Assembly (NCBI GenBank): GCA_027186245.1
Contig: CP114497.1
Coordinates: 5,959,501 to 6,023,500, forward strand
DNA length: 64,000 nt
Reading direction: 5' to 3'
Source of the DNA: Coriaria nepalensis
Lineage: Eukaryota; Streptophyta; Magnoliopsida; Cucurbitales; Coriariaceae
In this document: positions 24,601 to 36,173 of the stretch, in pieces
Layout of the letters: each line of letters begins with the position of its first letter
How positions within the stretch are numbered: the stretch's first letter is position 1
Translations under genes and position numbers: made by a program
Notes under the pieces: generated by a model
Database searches by the model: none
Seen by the model: only the letters and a program-made list of their open reading frames with translations
What the model was told of the DNA's origin: nothing

Positions 24601-25288
24601 AATGGTGGTTGGGGTGAGAAATTAAAAAAATAAAATAAAATTGAAGTAGAGCGAGAGAAAAATATGAATAAATATTTTTATATTGTCGGTGGATGATAGT
24701 GGAAGTGGAGGAGGCTGGCGGTAAGCGGAGAACACTTGTGGTGACCGGTTGTGTGGAAATGAAAAAGTAAAAAGTAAAGGAGGTTAAAAAATAGAGATTC
24801 AAATTAAGGGGATGAAAACATAAATATTAATTTTTGGTTGGGTCAAATTTAGAATTTATTTTTGCTGACTCGGCAATACCATTTAACGGTCACGTCAGCA
24901 ATGCGTCCAACCTAAAAGGAATTAGAGTTCATTTTAATTGAAGTTTGAAATTGAGTATTCATAGTAGTTTTTAATAAAGTTGATTTTTTATTTTGTTCTT
25001 AATTGTTTTGCAGAAGCTGCTCAAGATAATCAGGTAATACAACCAATGTTGGAATCACCTCAGATGAAGGGTTTAGACGCTAATTCTACTATGACGAACA
25101 TCTCCTCAATCATCAAGGGGAATAACAAAAAAGATAGTTTGATTCCAAGAACGCCTAGGACTTGTCTGAAAAGTTATGATATGGATGATATGGAAGAGAA
25201 TATGCCTACTAGCAAGAGGGAACAAGTTATTAACAAAACAGATGGGAAGATAGTAATGAAGAGAAAGGCATTAGGGGATATTCACTAG
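15642..25288 (+). CDS. Large SAP-like, repeat-containing charged nuclear protein, family not recognised
   Basis: Eleven coding exons: 15642-15755, 16120-19027, 19123-19578, 19752-19826, 20216-20569, 20713-21267, 21420-22556, 22722-22799, 22903-23166, 23290-23724, 25014-25288; 6,651 nt, about 2,216 residues. Exon 1 encodes a SAP-like helix pair (about 3-37, 'MKRKELQSFCKKHGIA'), suggesting DNA or chromatin contact. Exon 2 encodes two near-identical 360-residue Lys/Arg/Glu-rich copies (39-397, 398-759) with recurrent basic boxes such as GRIRRSRNQ, GRIPRTRAQ and QPRRSSRN. Later exons are acidic; exons 6 and 7 repeat a TSWEVNLFLGDA module and an ELICEDV module. The C-terminus (PRTPRTCLKSYDMDD ... 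RKALGDIH) is basic again. Every intron after the first is phase 1. Nuclear location and a cell-cycle role are inferences from composition, the SAP-like start and an upstream E2F-type site. Start chosen: first ATG heading the SAP-like helix. Confidence 0.8.
16111..17196 (+). repeat. 1,086-bp tandem duplication, copy 1
   Basis: Left copy of a direct tandem duplication inside exon 2 of the SAP-like gene. It starts with the last nine bases of the preceding intron (ttcatacag, including the acceptor AG at 16118-16119) and runs to 17196. The unit is a multiple of three (362 codons), so the frame survives. Confidence 0.97.
17197..18282 (+). repeat. 1,086-bp tandem duplication, copy 2
   Basis: Right copy, about 98% identical to copy 1. 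I count 18 base differences, 15 of which change an amino acid. The nine bases that are intron tail in copy 1 are here translated as Phe-Ile-Gln at the junction. Both flanks of the duplication can be placed to the base: sequence diverges immediately before 16111 and immediately after 18282. Confidence 0.97.
19964..20140 (+). pseudogene. Decayed exon inside intron 4 of the SAP-like gene
   Basis: After an acceptor-like 'aaagcag' at 19957-19963, a phase-1 frame reads GKEGRETHDSEIPDNK and onward in the style of the neighbouring acidic exons, but meets a TGA at about 20076. A one-base shift continues as DLKTSTKENRELFDSTQYA before a TAG. It therefore looks like a former exon lost by frameshift. Joining exon 4 straight to exon 5 keeps the frame, so I left it out of the CDS. 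Confidence 0.45.
23985..24985. mobile_element. Foldback / Mutator-like nonautonomous element in the last intron of the SAP-like gene
   Basis: Long imperfect terminal inverted repeats of roughly 350-400 bp. Left pieces 'aactttatta' (about 23989), 'attaaatggtattgcc' (about 24108), 'cggtcaccac' (about 24211) and 'tcatcccctt' (about 24144) each recur inverted on the right at about 24970, 24868, 24742 and 24810. The two arms meet near 24420-24560 in further palindromic sequence. It carries no transposase. The right end lies only about 30 nt before the acceptor of the last exon (25014). Confidence 0.75.
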
Positions 25289-25765
25289 ATTTAGATCCAG
25301 AGCACATTTGCTGCAGAGCTTGCTAGTTTTTATTGCAAAGAAAAAACTGCTAGTATTAATAGGCTGCTAATATTAATAGGGTCGCATGTGAATTACTTTG
25401 GTAAAGAGAGAAGCAGAGCATAACTCATGCTGTTATCTGATAAACAAACAAAACCGTTGAACTCAATATATATTCTTCATTTCTTTCCTTTAAGCATCAA
25501 TCTTCTAAGTACTTGACGTAGTTCAATTGAGGTATTTCATAATGATGATTGAAAGAATAAAATTTGTCAGAAAAAAATTAAAGTACACTTAATATTTTGT
25601 ATGAGCAATATCTACTTATGGAGCGAGTCGAGGATTCAAGGGAAATTTTAGGTCCACGGGTGATGATCTCACTATTGAAAATCCTAACTAGTAAAAATGT
25701 AAAACTTAAGTCTATAAAGAAAGTATATAATATATAAATCAAATAATTTTGTAAATATGTGTATA

Positions 25766-26456
25766 GAGGTGTCAAAATGGGCCACCCGGCCCGGGCTATT
25801 CAGGGTCAGAAAAAAAAATGGATCGGGTTAAGTTGGGTCTGTTTTCAAAATATATGTCTGGGTCCGGTTTAGAAAACCCTTTGGGTTTATCCCGAGCTCA
25901 TCCGGGCTTAAAATGGTTCGGGTCTTACTAGGCCTAAAATGGGCTCGGCCCTTTTTAAATAAAACATTCATAATAAACTATTATTAAAGTAAGTGAAATT
26001 ATTTGAGATTTTGAGTTCTGAGAACAATCTAATTAACAAGAGGTCCAAAGAACAATCTAAACAAATTTATCAAATTGTATCATCAAAGTTTATAACCAAA
26101 TAACTAATAGCATCTCAAATGTCAAAATTTTAAATTCTCTATTTATCAACTAACTAAGAGTCTAAGAGCATCTGAAATAAAGAATAAAATTTTGGCCAAA
26201 TAAAGACTTCATTACATATTATTAAATAATAGGTCCATCAAAAACCTCTCGGCTTTAAAGATGAAAAAACAGACCTTACAATGATGACATAAACAAAAAA
26301 ATAAAATAAAATAAAAGTTTGCCAAGCCAGGCCTAGCACGGCCCCCCGAGCTCATCCGGACTTATATACCAGGCCGTGTTGGGCCGGGCTTAGGGCCAAG
26401 GTTTTTTCCCGAGCTATGGGCCGGGCCAAAAAATCCGGCCCATTTTGACACATACA
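25766..26456. mobile_element. hAT-like nonautonomous element (GTGTCAAAATGGGCC termini)
   Basis: The left end 'ggtgtcaaaatgggcc' (25768) and the right end 'ggcccattttgacac' (about 26436) are inverted matches. GC-rich subterminal 'cccggcccgggc' and 'gggccgggcc' blocks flank an AT-rich core. These ends are typical of plant hAT-type MITEs. It sits just past the 3' end of the SAP-like gene. A clean 8-bp target duplication was not found. Confidence 0.6.
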
Positions 26457-27126
26457 CATATATATATATACATATATATTTATTTAATTAGTTTTACCTG
26501 GTCGATTTTTTTTCAAATTTAATTTTTAGCTAAATTTTTTGGATTGGGTTTAGACTAAACCCGTAACTAATCCAATACACATTAAACCCGCAGGTTTCGA
26601 GTGATCATTTTGGTTTTTGACCGGGTGAATCAGGTGACCGATTTTCTACATACCCCTAATTTTCAAGTCCCAATTTCATACTTTCAATTCAGGGAAAAAG
26701 GTATTGTTTTCGGGTATAAGTTATACTACAAAGGGTTGCAACAATTGGACAGTGTTGATGGAGAAGTGTTATCTAAAAAGATGAGGTTTAGATTCTGATA
26801 TCTTAATATAATAAATATGTATTAAACTACCTATATATATTGACGTAGGGTAGGCGTTTTTCCATCAAGAGTTCTGATTTGTATGCATTTATATAAATTT
26901 AAAATCAAATCAAATGAGTGTATTTAAGTGTCTAAACCACTGCATAAAAAATTGAATAAATTTTATTTCACACTTAGAAAACATGAATTTTATGCCTTGC
27001 TTATGATTTTCGAGAGTTCATTTATAATTGTTTAATTTTAAAATCAAATCAATAAGCATATTCAAGTCTCTAACCTTAAAATCAAATCAAATGATCTTCG
27101 GGAGACTATCTATATATATTGATCTA

Positions 27127-27315
27127 GAGGTGGGCATTTTCCTTAATCCTAGCAGAAGTCCTAGTTCGATCCTGATTCTATTATCATTTTGACCGGAAAT
27201 TAAAATATTAATATTGATACCGATACTAATCTTAGAATTAAGGATTGAGACCAAGACCATTTTGATCTTAGTCCCAGTACCGATCACAAATAATAAGGTC
27301 CTGGGATCATGACCA
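27127..27315. mobile_element. hAT/MITE fragment, 'gaggtgggca' end
   Basis: Short sequence starting 'gaggtgggcattttcc' with repeated 'gataccgatac/agtaccgatc' motifs. It resembles the elements at 53029-53378 and 54890-55232. The right end is not cleanly defined. Confidence 0.35.
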
Positions 27316-27929
27316 ATTATAAATTTACTTTTTTTTTCTCAATAAGGCCCCCAAATCACGAGAATTTTAGGATTAAATATTCTTAACATATCATTCTTAA
27401 GTATATCCGGCACTAATTAGCCACACCAATGAAAATATTAAAGAAAGTTTTTTTAAAACTTTTGATGGCCTTTATTATTTCAATTATAATTTAATCCCTA
27501 ATGGTATTTTAAATATAATATTTTATCCAATCTTCTTATTCCTCTATTCCAACCATCTTTGCCTTGCACCGCTTCTATTAATGGAAATCAATTCTCCATA
27601 TAGTTAGCCCATATGACTTCAACCATTACTTTGTATAGCTGTCATATTTACTACTAATTCATTACTTGTATTTTCCTCATTGATCACATTTTCTTGTATT
27701 ATAAACTAAACAAATAAAACAATAAAACATAAGGAAATATTTTTACCTATCCTCAAAATTAACATATATCATAGCCTCCTAGATCCTAATTATTTTCTTC
27801 CTCCAATGGCTACCAAAAACTTATCCTCCTCCCTCACCTCAACCTATATCTCACACATCTCCTCTTATTTTCTCCATCCTTCTGAATCTCATACTTGTTT
27901 CCAAACAACTTACTGGGAATAACTTCTCA

Positions 27930-29200
27930 CAATGGCAGCAGTTAATTACTCGGGCACTCAATGCTAAAAATAAGATTTATTTTGTGAATGACTCCTTTTC
28001 TATCATAAAATTAACCAATCATGACTATCCATAATGGGACCGTGTAAAAGATATGGTTTTCACATGACTTCGAAATGCTATCGAACTAAAAATTGCTAGC
28101 ACTCTCGATTCTCATTGCACTCCTTTTGCTCTATGAAACGATTTGAAATCTCGTTTTGGTCATGGTAATCGAGCACATATATTTCAAGTCAAGCGTGACC
28201 TTGCCTCTCTTACCCAACTCCATCTCTTTATTCCCGACTACTAAACAACTATGACAAGAAATCGCCTCCCTATATAACCCATCACTGACCTTGCCACCTA
28301 TCAACAACATGAATCGAATGAAGATGTTTACTGATTTCTTATAGGTTTGAATGAATCCTACTCTGCCTTACGTATTTAGATCCTAGCTACCGAACCTCTT
28401 TCCTCAATTAACAAAATTTTTTCCATTCTCTTTGAAAAAGCGAAACAATGCCTCCTATATGTTACTCATCCTACTGATGCAACAGCCATGGCTGTCCACA
28501 AGCCAAATTTCAACATAAATCATCACAAGTGCAGTGAGTGCGGGAAAGACGGACATACCCGTGATCAGTGTTGGAGAATCGTTGGATACCCTTATGGAAA
28601 AGAGTCCCACCATCACTAATTGCTGTCCATTCTTGGTAAGCCACCAGCCACTTTCGCTGCAGTCACAGCTCCTCTGCATTCTGCCCCTCTTCTCTCGCTG
28701 GATCTGATGCAACAACTCACAAACCTACTTTGTCTTCCCTTGCTCGATTCCGGCTCCACTTTGGCTTCCTCTCCCGTAATAAACTTCGTGGGTAATCTTT
28801 TGGCACCTTCTTCTGACTCTCTTCCGGTTGCCGTCTGGATCATCGATTCTAGTGCATCCTCTCACTTCCCAGGAGTTCTGCACTACCCATTCATGAAATA
28901 TAATTGTTTCCCTTTCCCCCTCTCTACTTTTAGAAAATCTTTATTTTGCCCCCTCCTTTAATTTCAATTTATTATCCATATCTTTACTAACCCAACACTT
29001 ATCTTGTTCTGTTTTTTTCTCCTCCATCCATTGTTTTTTTCAGGACCCAATGTCAAAGAGGTCGATTAGAGCGGGTGAAGCGCGTAATGGGCTCTATGTC
29101 TTTGAACCCATCCTACAAAATCACCCTGCCATTTTTTCCGTTAGCTCACCAAAAGACTCCACCTTGTGACACCAACATTTAGGTCATCCTTCTCACTTTC
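27930..29200 (+). mobile_element. Degenerate copia element, gag to pre-integrase
   Basis: Fragmented frames show, in order: a gag core near 28040-28220 ending 'HIFQVKRDLASLTQ'; 'FLIGLNESYSALR' near 28335-28375; a zinc knuckle CSECGKDGHTRDQC near 28530-28572; the protease-like block 'WIIDSSASSH' near 28836-28866 in place of the usual DSGAS; and a pre-integrase-like 'GLYVFEP' near 29090. Stops and frameshifts break it throughout. It is a different, older copy from the full-length element at 35.7 kb. Confidence 0.75.
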
Positions 29201-29209
29201 TTTGCACTC

Positions 29210-29370
29210 AAATAGACGTATTTTATTCGGACATTACTTATACAAGTCGAAGCAAGACGTTCATTCCATTCCAATTAAATAATTAAACCAAACTAACCAT
29301 AAAAAAAAAAGAAAATATTCAAATAGACTTATTCTATTCTGACATTACTTATACAAGTCGAAACAAGACC
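29210..29370 (+). repeat. 50-bp direct repeat pair downstream of laccase
   Basis: Two copies (about 29210-29259 and 29321-29370) share 'aaatagac', 'gacattacttatacaagtcg' and 'aagcaagac/aaacaagac', with a few substitutions. They lie between the copia remnant and the 3' end of the laccase gene, probably within or near its 3' UTR on the minus strand. Confidence 0.75.
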
Positions 29371-29445
29371 AAGCGTCTTGATTCTTTTTATTGAAAAAAA
29401 AAAAACCTACTTATAACGAGGCGATGGTTAACCTCTGAATTTTCA

Positions 29446-32400
29446 TCAGAATTGTTGAAGCGGAGATGGTTGGAAACATGGAGGCATATAAGAAGGCGGA
29501 TCGCGCAAACTTGATTGAACTGTGGCGCCATTCTTTACTATGAAAACAGTATCCATTCCCCAACTAGTATGGCGGTCATAGTGACAGTGCAAAAACCACA
29601 CTCCTGCCACAAAACAACCTTACTTTGTTAGGATGAATAATATAATTAGTAATAAGCATTGGAAATCGGCAACCGGATCAATTGGGTAATTGTGGGTTTA
29701 AAAGCAACTGATCCTCTTCTACGCATAACTTTTTATTTATCAAGATTTCTGTTAAAAATTACGCTTTTCGGTCGTAAATCAAACTAGATATAGTGTTGCA
29801 ATTTGCTGCAATTTAAATCAAAGTAGATCAAAACTGAAGTCCATGAAAGATATAGAATTGAATTAGTCATTCGAACTCAACTGGTAAAATGTTAAAGTGA
29901 CCCAAAAAAATATTAAAATCTGTTCAAACATGATTGAAAATTATGGAAATAGTAAATGAAGCAAAAGAATAATATAGCCATGATTCAATTATAGTTTAAA
30001 ATGGATTGAAAAGAAGGGAGAAGCAAAAGGATAAATGTACCTGGATTGCTAGCAACAAATCTAATTGCAGTCCACCCGTTTTTAGGCACTGAAAATGTGT
30101 TAACATAAGGTGGATCAACCAAATTGAACCCTTCTGGATCAGTTTCGTTGTTAAAATTTCCATAACCCCTCCCAATCACATAGAAACTATATCCATGCAA
30201 ATGCATGGGATGGTTCACTGAGCCTCCAAGAAGATCAGTCCCTTGAAACACAATCTCGACCGACTCGTTGTAATTAAACACCTTCACCTGCGTCCCTTGG
30301 TATGTTACACTAGATTCGGAATCACTATTTCTATATGTGAAGTTATACATGATCGGTGGCCAATCCGGAAAGTCAGTGCCATAAACGCCGCTTATGTTCC
30401 TGCATAATGTTTCATCAATGTAACGTTATGTACATATTATGTATATAAGAAGGAAAAGAAAGGATTAAGAAAAGAACCTGTAGTAGGCGAGAAGCACATC
30501 TGTAGTGGGGTTAACCCAGCTATAATTATTTGCACTTGAACCAAGTTTATATCCATCCATCTCCGAGCATTCATCTTCTGGACATCTAATGACATTCATA
30601 GAAACTGTCATGTACATTCTGGTAGTAATATTAGTCGGGACATTTATTGGATGATCTTCGTCTGCTAAGCTCCTGAATTCGCTTGTAAAATGCAACCACT
30701 TTTCGCGGTCAAAGAAATATGGTAGGTTATGGTAATATAGAGGAGGAGATGACGTATTGGTGTAGCTGCTTCGGTAATCAACAATGGCCGAACCATTGCT
30801 ATGGTCGAATCCGGTCACACTGGGGTATTCGGTCGAGAGTTGTCTGACACCCATATAATAGCGACCTATAGATTGGTTTGTTGTAATTACAACATCTATT
30901 GTTTGTCCTGGACTAATTACAATAAAACTGGAAGAAAAGGGCTTGACGTATGACGCATCAGTTCCGACCACTGTGAGGTTGTGTCCTGCAACAGCAAAGA
31001 ATACTTCTGCATTCATTATTGCATTCACTATGCGAAGAAGGTACGTCTTTCCATAATCAACTGTCCAGATGTATGTGGTGTCTGCAAGGTCATCATCATT
31101 CAAAGATATTAGTATACCACTTAGTGATCAAGAAAAATGAAAACATTAGATTATAGATATAGTACTGCTTGAGCAAGGGTCGAAATCTCCTAATTCGCCA
31201 TTTATTGTATATCCCTCTGAATGCGGTAGGTCGGTGCTTCCGCCGCTATTGAGCGATTCTTCCACCAGTTCGTACACATTCCCAGTATACCACGCAGCTA
31301 CATGTTCAGCAAGAAACGCATATAACTTCCGTTCAATCATTAAGAGAGCCTTAATTTTAAATTAATGGCATTAATTAACTCGTGTGTTTATCTATATATA
31401 TACATATATATGTGTGTGCGCAATTAAGCCTTATGTAGTGTAAAACACTAATTGAAATTATAACAACTGAAGCCTTGTGCACAAGCATGGTGACAACAAC
31501 CGACTTTCAGGCGGAACCAAAGCGGCCGCTAACAAGAGTTACTTAAGTATTTCCACAAACATGTCGGATGCAAATAATGGTCATGATGTCAAGGAATTTG
31601 TTATTTGCTCTATGATAGTAACTCAAAGTATTTATTCTAAGGAACTAAAAACACAGAGTAAATGCATGCACTTTTACATGATGCTTACCAATTACAAGAA
31701 CCTTATCTTCATCAGGTTTGGGAAAGGGATAACTATTTTCTACGGTAGGCAATATAACGATGGCTCCATGAACAGTTGCTCGCGTCCAATCACTATGAGC
31801 ATGCCACCATAAAGTTCCTTCTTCTTCAGAAAAAATAACTTCATATGTAAAATTTGTTCCAGGTTCTATTGGACATTGCGTAATATATTCTGGACCATCG
31901 GACCAAGAATTTCTTGGTTGTTTCACTCCATGCCTATCGATCAATTCGATGTATTAAATATTAAGTATGTAGCATACAATATCCGGCAAATATCCAAAAC
32001 AATTAAACAAAAATCCGTTAAGAGGACTGTAAGATTGATTATCGCAAATAAGGAGAACAAATGTAATAGGTGGCTAGGGTTGATTATTGTTCCTAAAGCT
32101 TAATTAGATTTTGCAAGTAATAAAGATTGTGTAAACAAGCAAATAAAATGAATATACAAAAATTGCTCTTACTACTAAAAAAATAATTAATTAATTAAAT
32201 AAACAATATTCTAACATCTTCTCTCAAATTCACGATGCAAACTCGAGAAATATCGGAAGTTTTTCAATCAAAAAATGAAAAACGATGCAGAAGTATGTGT
32301 GGTGCAACATTTTAAATGAATCCACAAATTACCCAAATTTTCGAACCCAAATATTTCCGAACTCAAATATCCGTACCCAAATTACAAAATCAAATTACCG

Positions 32401-34358
32401 AACCCAAATTTCCCAACCCATATCATGTTTAAATTGCCCAACGGCTCAACGACACAATAAAACAACACAAATTACTAAATCCAAATTACCAAATGGAAAA
32501 AAAAAGGGGGAAACTGCGAAGGATGGTAGAAGAGAAGATATCATAGTAGAGGCAGTAGTAGATGCATCAGTAGATGCGGTAGTAGAAGGAGAAGAACCCA
32601 AATGAAAAAAAGACAAATTAACAACAAAAGATGAATGTAAGATTGATTATAGTAGACACATAATAGAGGGCTATGATTTCTTATTCCTTGCAAAAGATTA
32701 GGTTTGAAAGCTTTGCTAAAAAAAAAAATAATGAATCACACAAATCTTAAGATAACAAATCGTATTTATTCGAGATCTACGTACGTACCAATGAATAGTG
32801 ACTCCGTAATGACCTTGATTGTGAACATTGACGAAAACAGTGTCGCCTTTATGCACACGAATTTCTGGTCCTGGAAAGCTCTCATTTACAACCAGCATAC
32901 TCTTTGTACTACATCGCTTTGTGAAGTTCTTTTCTCTCAGCTATATATACGTACGTACGTACCAATACATATATAAGTAGGCAATTCTTATTGAAGACAT
33001 AGATTGGAAAAATAATAATGTCAATAGTAAAAACATCTACATAATTTAGGCACCAGTAAACTATACTTCGGTCTCTCTCCAACTTTTAAACAATTTGGCT
33101 TATCCTTCATATCTAAAAAACCAATCATGAATCCCTTAACGATTCAATAAACTACACAAAGGTCCTTGTCTTTTATTTTTCTTATTTGCATGTCATAATT
33201 AAATTGAAAATCCTATAATTACAAATTAACCCAATTTCATCTTCATCAATCTCCCACAACCGCCGCCCCCCCCATTCTCGTTGTTGACACTTCCGGCATC
33301 GTTTCTCTCCCTTGAGAAATGATGTGGTTTTCAGAACCTTTTGGTTCCCAAATCATTTGAATCCGGAAGAACTAGATTGAGTTCAAACCAGATTTGGTTC
33401 TTCGGGAACAAGATCGACTTGTTCCAGGTTCTTGAGAGAGTTTGGGGAGAAGTTGAGGGAGAGAGAGAAACAGTGGTGTAAGCCTAATAGTTTAAAAGTT
33501 TGAGTAACCAAAAAGTCTTGTTGACTCTTTAAGCCTAATAGTTTCATTCTGCCTTTTCTTTTCCTTTTAAAGGAAAGTTTTGTTGTGGCTAGAGCTAGTG
33601 AGGACGAAGGGTTTGAAGAAAAAAAGATTAGTTAGTTTGTGGTTTGGTTTGGTTGTTGTGGCTAGAGCTAGAAGAAAAAGGGATTAGTTAGTTTGTGGGT
33701 TGGTTTGGTTGTTGTGGCTAGAGCTAGTAGTGTTCGGTCTTATAGTTTGGCACTTTTTTTTCGGGACGGTTATTTGACGGGATTGTCTCTTTCTAGCGCA
33801 ATGAAAAAAAAACACATTTTCTTTTCTTTTTTTTTGTGAGAAAAAAGAAATGATTCCAAATGAATTAAGTTAGAAAACTTTGTATGATAACTTTTTGGAC
33901 ACGATTCTAAAAAATAGACTAGAAAACAAGAGCCAGAAGGTATTTCATAATGAGGATTGGGATTCCAAATTCTTTCTATATAGATATCTAAAAATTGAAT
34001 TTAATATTATCAGAAACAAGAAAGAACAAAAGAAAAAAAAAACGAATATGTTATTTTTTCAAACAAAAAGAGATCACTTTTCTTTTTCTCTAGCAGATGA
34101 ATCAGTACGTATTTCTTTTATCAGCATTTGATTAAACTAAAGTAATCAAACCATGTGAAAAATGTTGTTGAAACGAATAGATTAATAAGAAGCACAGCAT
34201 GATGAGATTAATTAAGTAATGGAAACACTTACAACAAAGTCGTAGTAGTGGGTTTCAGCTGCTTGGATCGATGAAGATAGGGAGTAGATAGCAAGAAACA
34301 GAAAGATGAGAATACTCCCAAGGAAATTGTTGTAGGTTAATCCCTCGCCCAAGCCCAT
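29446..34358 (-). CDS. Laccase (secreted multicopper oxidase), LAC14/15-like
   Basis: Seven exons on the minus strand: 34358-34233, 32940-32789, 31933-31689, 31297-31166, 31081-30478, 30399-30041, 29603-29446. They total 1,776 nt, giving 591 residues, a normal laccase length, with all phases consistent. Residues about 14-35 form a hydrophobic signal peptide, so the enzyme is secreted to the apoplast. Copper ligands are all present: HWHG (92-95), WWHAH (135-139), HPMHLH (483-488) and [12 protein letters not shown] (545-556). In plants, laccases oxidise phenolics such as monolignols with O2. The '[10 protein letters not shown]' start and '[12 protein letters not shown]' block suggest the LAC14/15 side of the family, but the substrate cannot be told from sequence. 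Exon 4 begins AAWYTGN where most laccases have GEWW; the acceptor at 31298 is the only one giving an open frame. Intron 1 (about 1.3 kb) carries simple tandem repeats. Confidence 0.9.
32330..32480 (+). repeat. Imperfect short tandem repeat in laccase intron
   Basis: A run of about 16-bp imperfect units built on 'cgaacccaaat(t/a)' lies in the intron between laccase exons 2 and 3. The plus-strand reading frame over it is a by-product of the repeat, not a gene. Confidence 0.6.
33581..33728 (+). repeat. Tandem repeat in laccase intron 1 (about 60-73 bp unit)
   Basis: The phrase 'tgttgtggctagagctag' starts at 33581, about 33654 and about 33710. 'gattagttagtttgtgg' and 'ttggtttggtt' are repeated between them. 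This gives two full units and part of a third, inside the first laccase intron. Confidence 0.8.
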
Positions 34359-35079
34359 CTTTTTTTAAAACTTGATTTGCCGCTTTCGACTCCTTCGTAG
34401 CCTGTGTCATTTCCAGACTACATATTTATTAGAAACGCCTACATTCCAGATCTTTCTCTCCTTTTTTGGTAGTTTAGTCAATGCATGCAGAAACACAAAA
34501 ACTGTATAGCTGAAGGTCCACTTCCACTATTTACAATGAGTGGGGGAAAGTTAGTTGAGCTAAAGGATAGTACAGATTAATCCTCATCGATGCTACAAAG
34601 TGGAATCCATGAGGGTGATTAACCAATCTAAAGTCTTTACTATATAAATTCGTCGTGCATGGTTCATAAGAACCATTGTTGTTTCTATTATGACGTTGAA
34701 AGCTAGCTTGACGTTTAAATTCTCACGTGTAATTAATTAACCTTTCTTTTCTTTGACAGATTATGGTCCGCTACGTACCTTTCTGTTTCGCTTTCCTCGG
34801 ATCTCAACAAATTAACCGCTTCTTCTCAGCTTTTTTTTCTTATAGAGATATTAAATTTAAATAATATATTAATTAATAAATTAATATATAATAATATAAA
34901 TAGTTGAATAGCAGCCACAACGGGTATAATGATCAACGTGCGGAAAATTTGTGGAGTAGAATATGTATACGTAGATATGAATTTTGTGGGGCAAATACGT
35001 ACGGTATGATATTTCGGCACACATGCATCCTCTACCTTACAAAATGTGTGTTCAGAAGTGCGCCCCCTCCTAGAGTACT
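34359..35079 (-). promoter_or_regulatory. Upstream region of the laccase gene
   Basis: AT-rich sequence upstream of the laccase start. A TATA-like 'taataaatat' on the minus strand near 34420-34432, about 65 nt before the ATG, is a plausible core promoter. No other gene or clear element is seen before the LINE remnant that begins near 35.1 kb. Confidence 0.35.
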
Positions 35080-35720
35080 CTAGCGTTTATGAGGTGTGTT
35101 AGGAAACTATTTGGAGACCTTAGAATCACATTCTACTAGTAAGGGAGAAAAACCTTTACGCAAAGCAAGCTGTAAACCATAAAATAAGCCCATGAATTCT
35201 GCTTGGAAGCTATTCGAGCGATGCAACGGTCTACAAAAAGCAGTCAAATTTTGACCCGACAAACCCCGAATGATACCCCCACAACTAGAAGAACCAGAGG
35301 CGAGAATGAATTTACATTAAGCGTAAACCAACCCAAAGGAGGAGGATTCCAAGAGCACAAAATGGGAGATCGGAAAGGTTTAAGCCGTACCGAGCAGCCT
35401 AAATCATGCAAAATAATTTTGTCCCGAGTATAAAAGGAGAACTTCTTAATCAAACAAGAGTTAAGCTCCTTCACCAATCTAAGCACACGCTTAATGATGA
35501 CTCCAGAATTCATTTTCACCACATCATGAAAAGACTTGTTTCTAGTTAACCAAATCTCCCAACAAATTAGAGCAGGAATAATAGTGATCACCTTATATAA
35601 CTGATCAGAGACGTGTGAAATTGACCACCAAATCATGAATTTATTATCAACAAGAGGCTGCATCAAATTTTGAATCCTACAAATGGCAGCAAAAAAGGGC
35701 CAGACTTTTGTGGCTATTTC
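35080..35720 (-). mobile_element. LINE remnant, RNase H-like 3' part
   Basis: The minus-strand frame (35666 down to 35244, then continuing in a shifted frame to about 35085) reads like the end of a plant LINE pol: 'ALICWEIWLTRNKSF', 'WNPPPLGWFTLNVNSF' (start of the RNase H domain) and 'SNSFQAEFMGLFYGLQLAL' (its acidic-residue region). It contains at least one frameshift. It is the downstream half of the fragment at 40652-41215; the copia element at 35721-40651 sits between them. Confidence 0.75.
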
Positions 35721-36138
35721 TGTTGATGAATAAACTTAATTTGCTATTAAATTCGTGACTGCATAGTGGACAGTTTTTTTAGGCTGATTAAGGAGCGAAT
35801 TTGAAAGGGCAATTCTAGATCATTCTGGGCAAATGAGGAGTCTATTTGATGTGCCTTGAAGTCTAGTTTCTGATGTTTCAAGTCGTTTGGAGTTACCTAT
35901 AATAAGTTATTACAGTTTTAGTAATCAATTGTCAGATTTAACTATTGCTGTTTAGAATTCTGTTTTTACATTTATGTTGTATACGAATTTCAAGAGTCTT
36001 AAGAGTCTATAAATAGAATTGTATTCTGTTGTGAGAAAGGTGTGAGAGAGGAAAAAATACAAGAAGATAGTTTGAATGATAAAAGAGTTTTGAGATTTGT
36101 ATCTCTTCCCTCCATCGAAATATATCATATTATTAACA
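35721..36138 (+). repeat. 5' LTR of the copia element
   Basis: Begins TGTTGATG and ends ATTAACA, with TG...CA ends. A TATA-like 'tctataaatag' at about 36007-36017 precedes the presumed transcript start. The sequence matches the 3' LTR nearly throughout. Confidence 0.95.
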
Positions 36139-36141
36139 AAT

Positions 36142-36153
36142 TGGTATCAGAGC
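36142..36153 (+). other. Primer-binding site (initiator tRNA-Met type)
   Basis: TGGTATCAGAGC lies three bases after the LTR end. This is the standard plant copia primer-binding site, complementary to the 3' end of initiator tRNA-Met. It is not a tRNA gene. Confidence 0.95.
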
Positions 36154-36173
36154 CGATAGCAAATTCCGGAAGA

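Noticed and set aside
24157..24802. Overlapping frames in the last intron of the SAP-like gene
   Set aside because: They fall in the arms of the foldback element and have no recognisable domain.
36142..36153. tRNA-like match TGGTATCAGAGC
   Set aside because: It is the copia primer-binding site, not part of a tRNA gene; no cloverleaf surrounds it.
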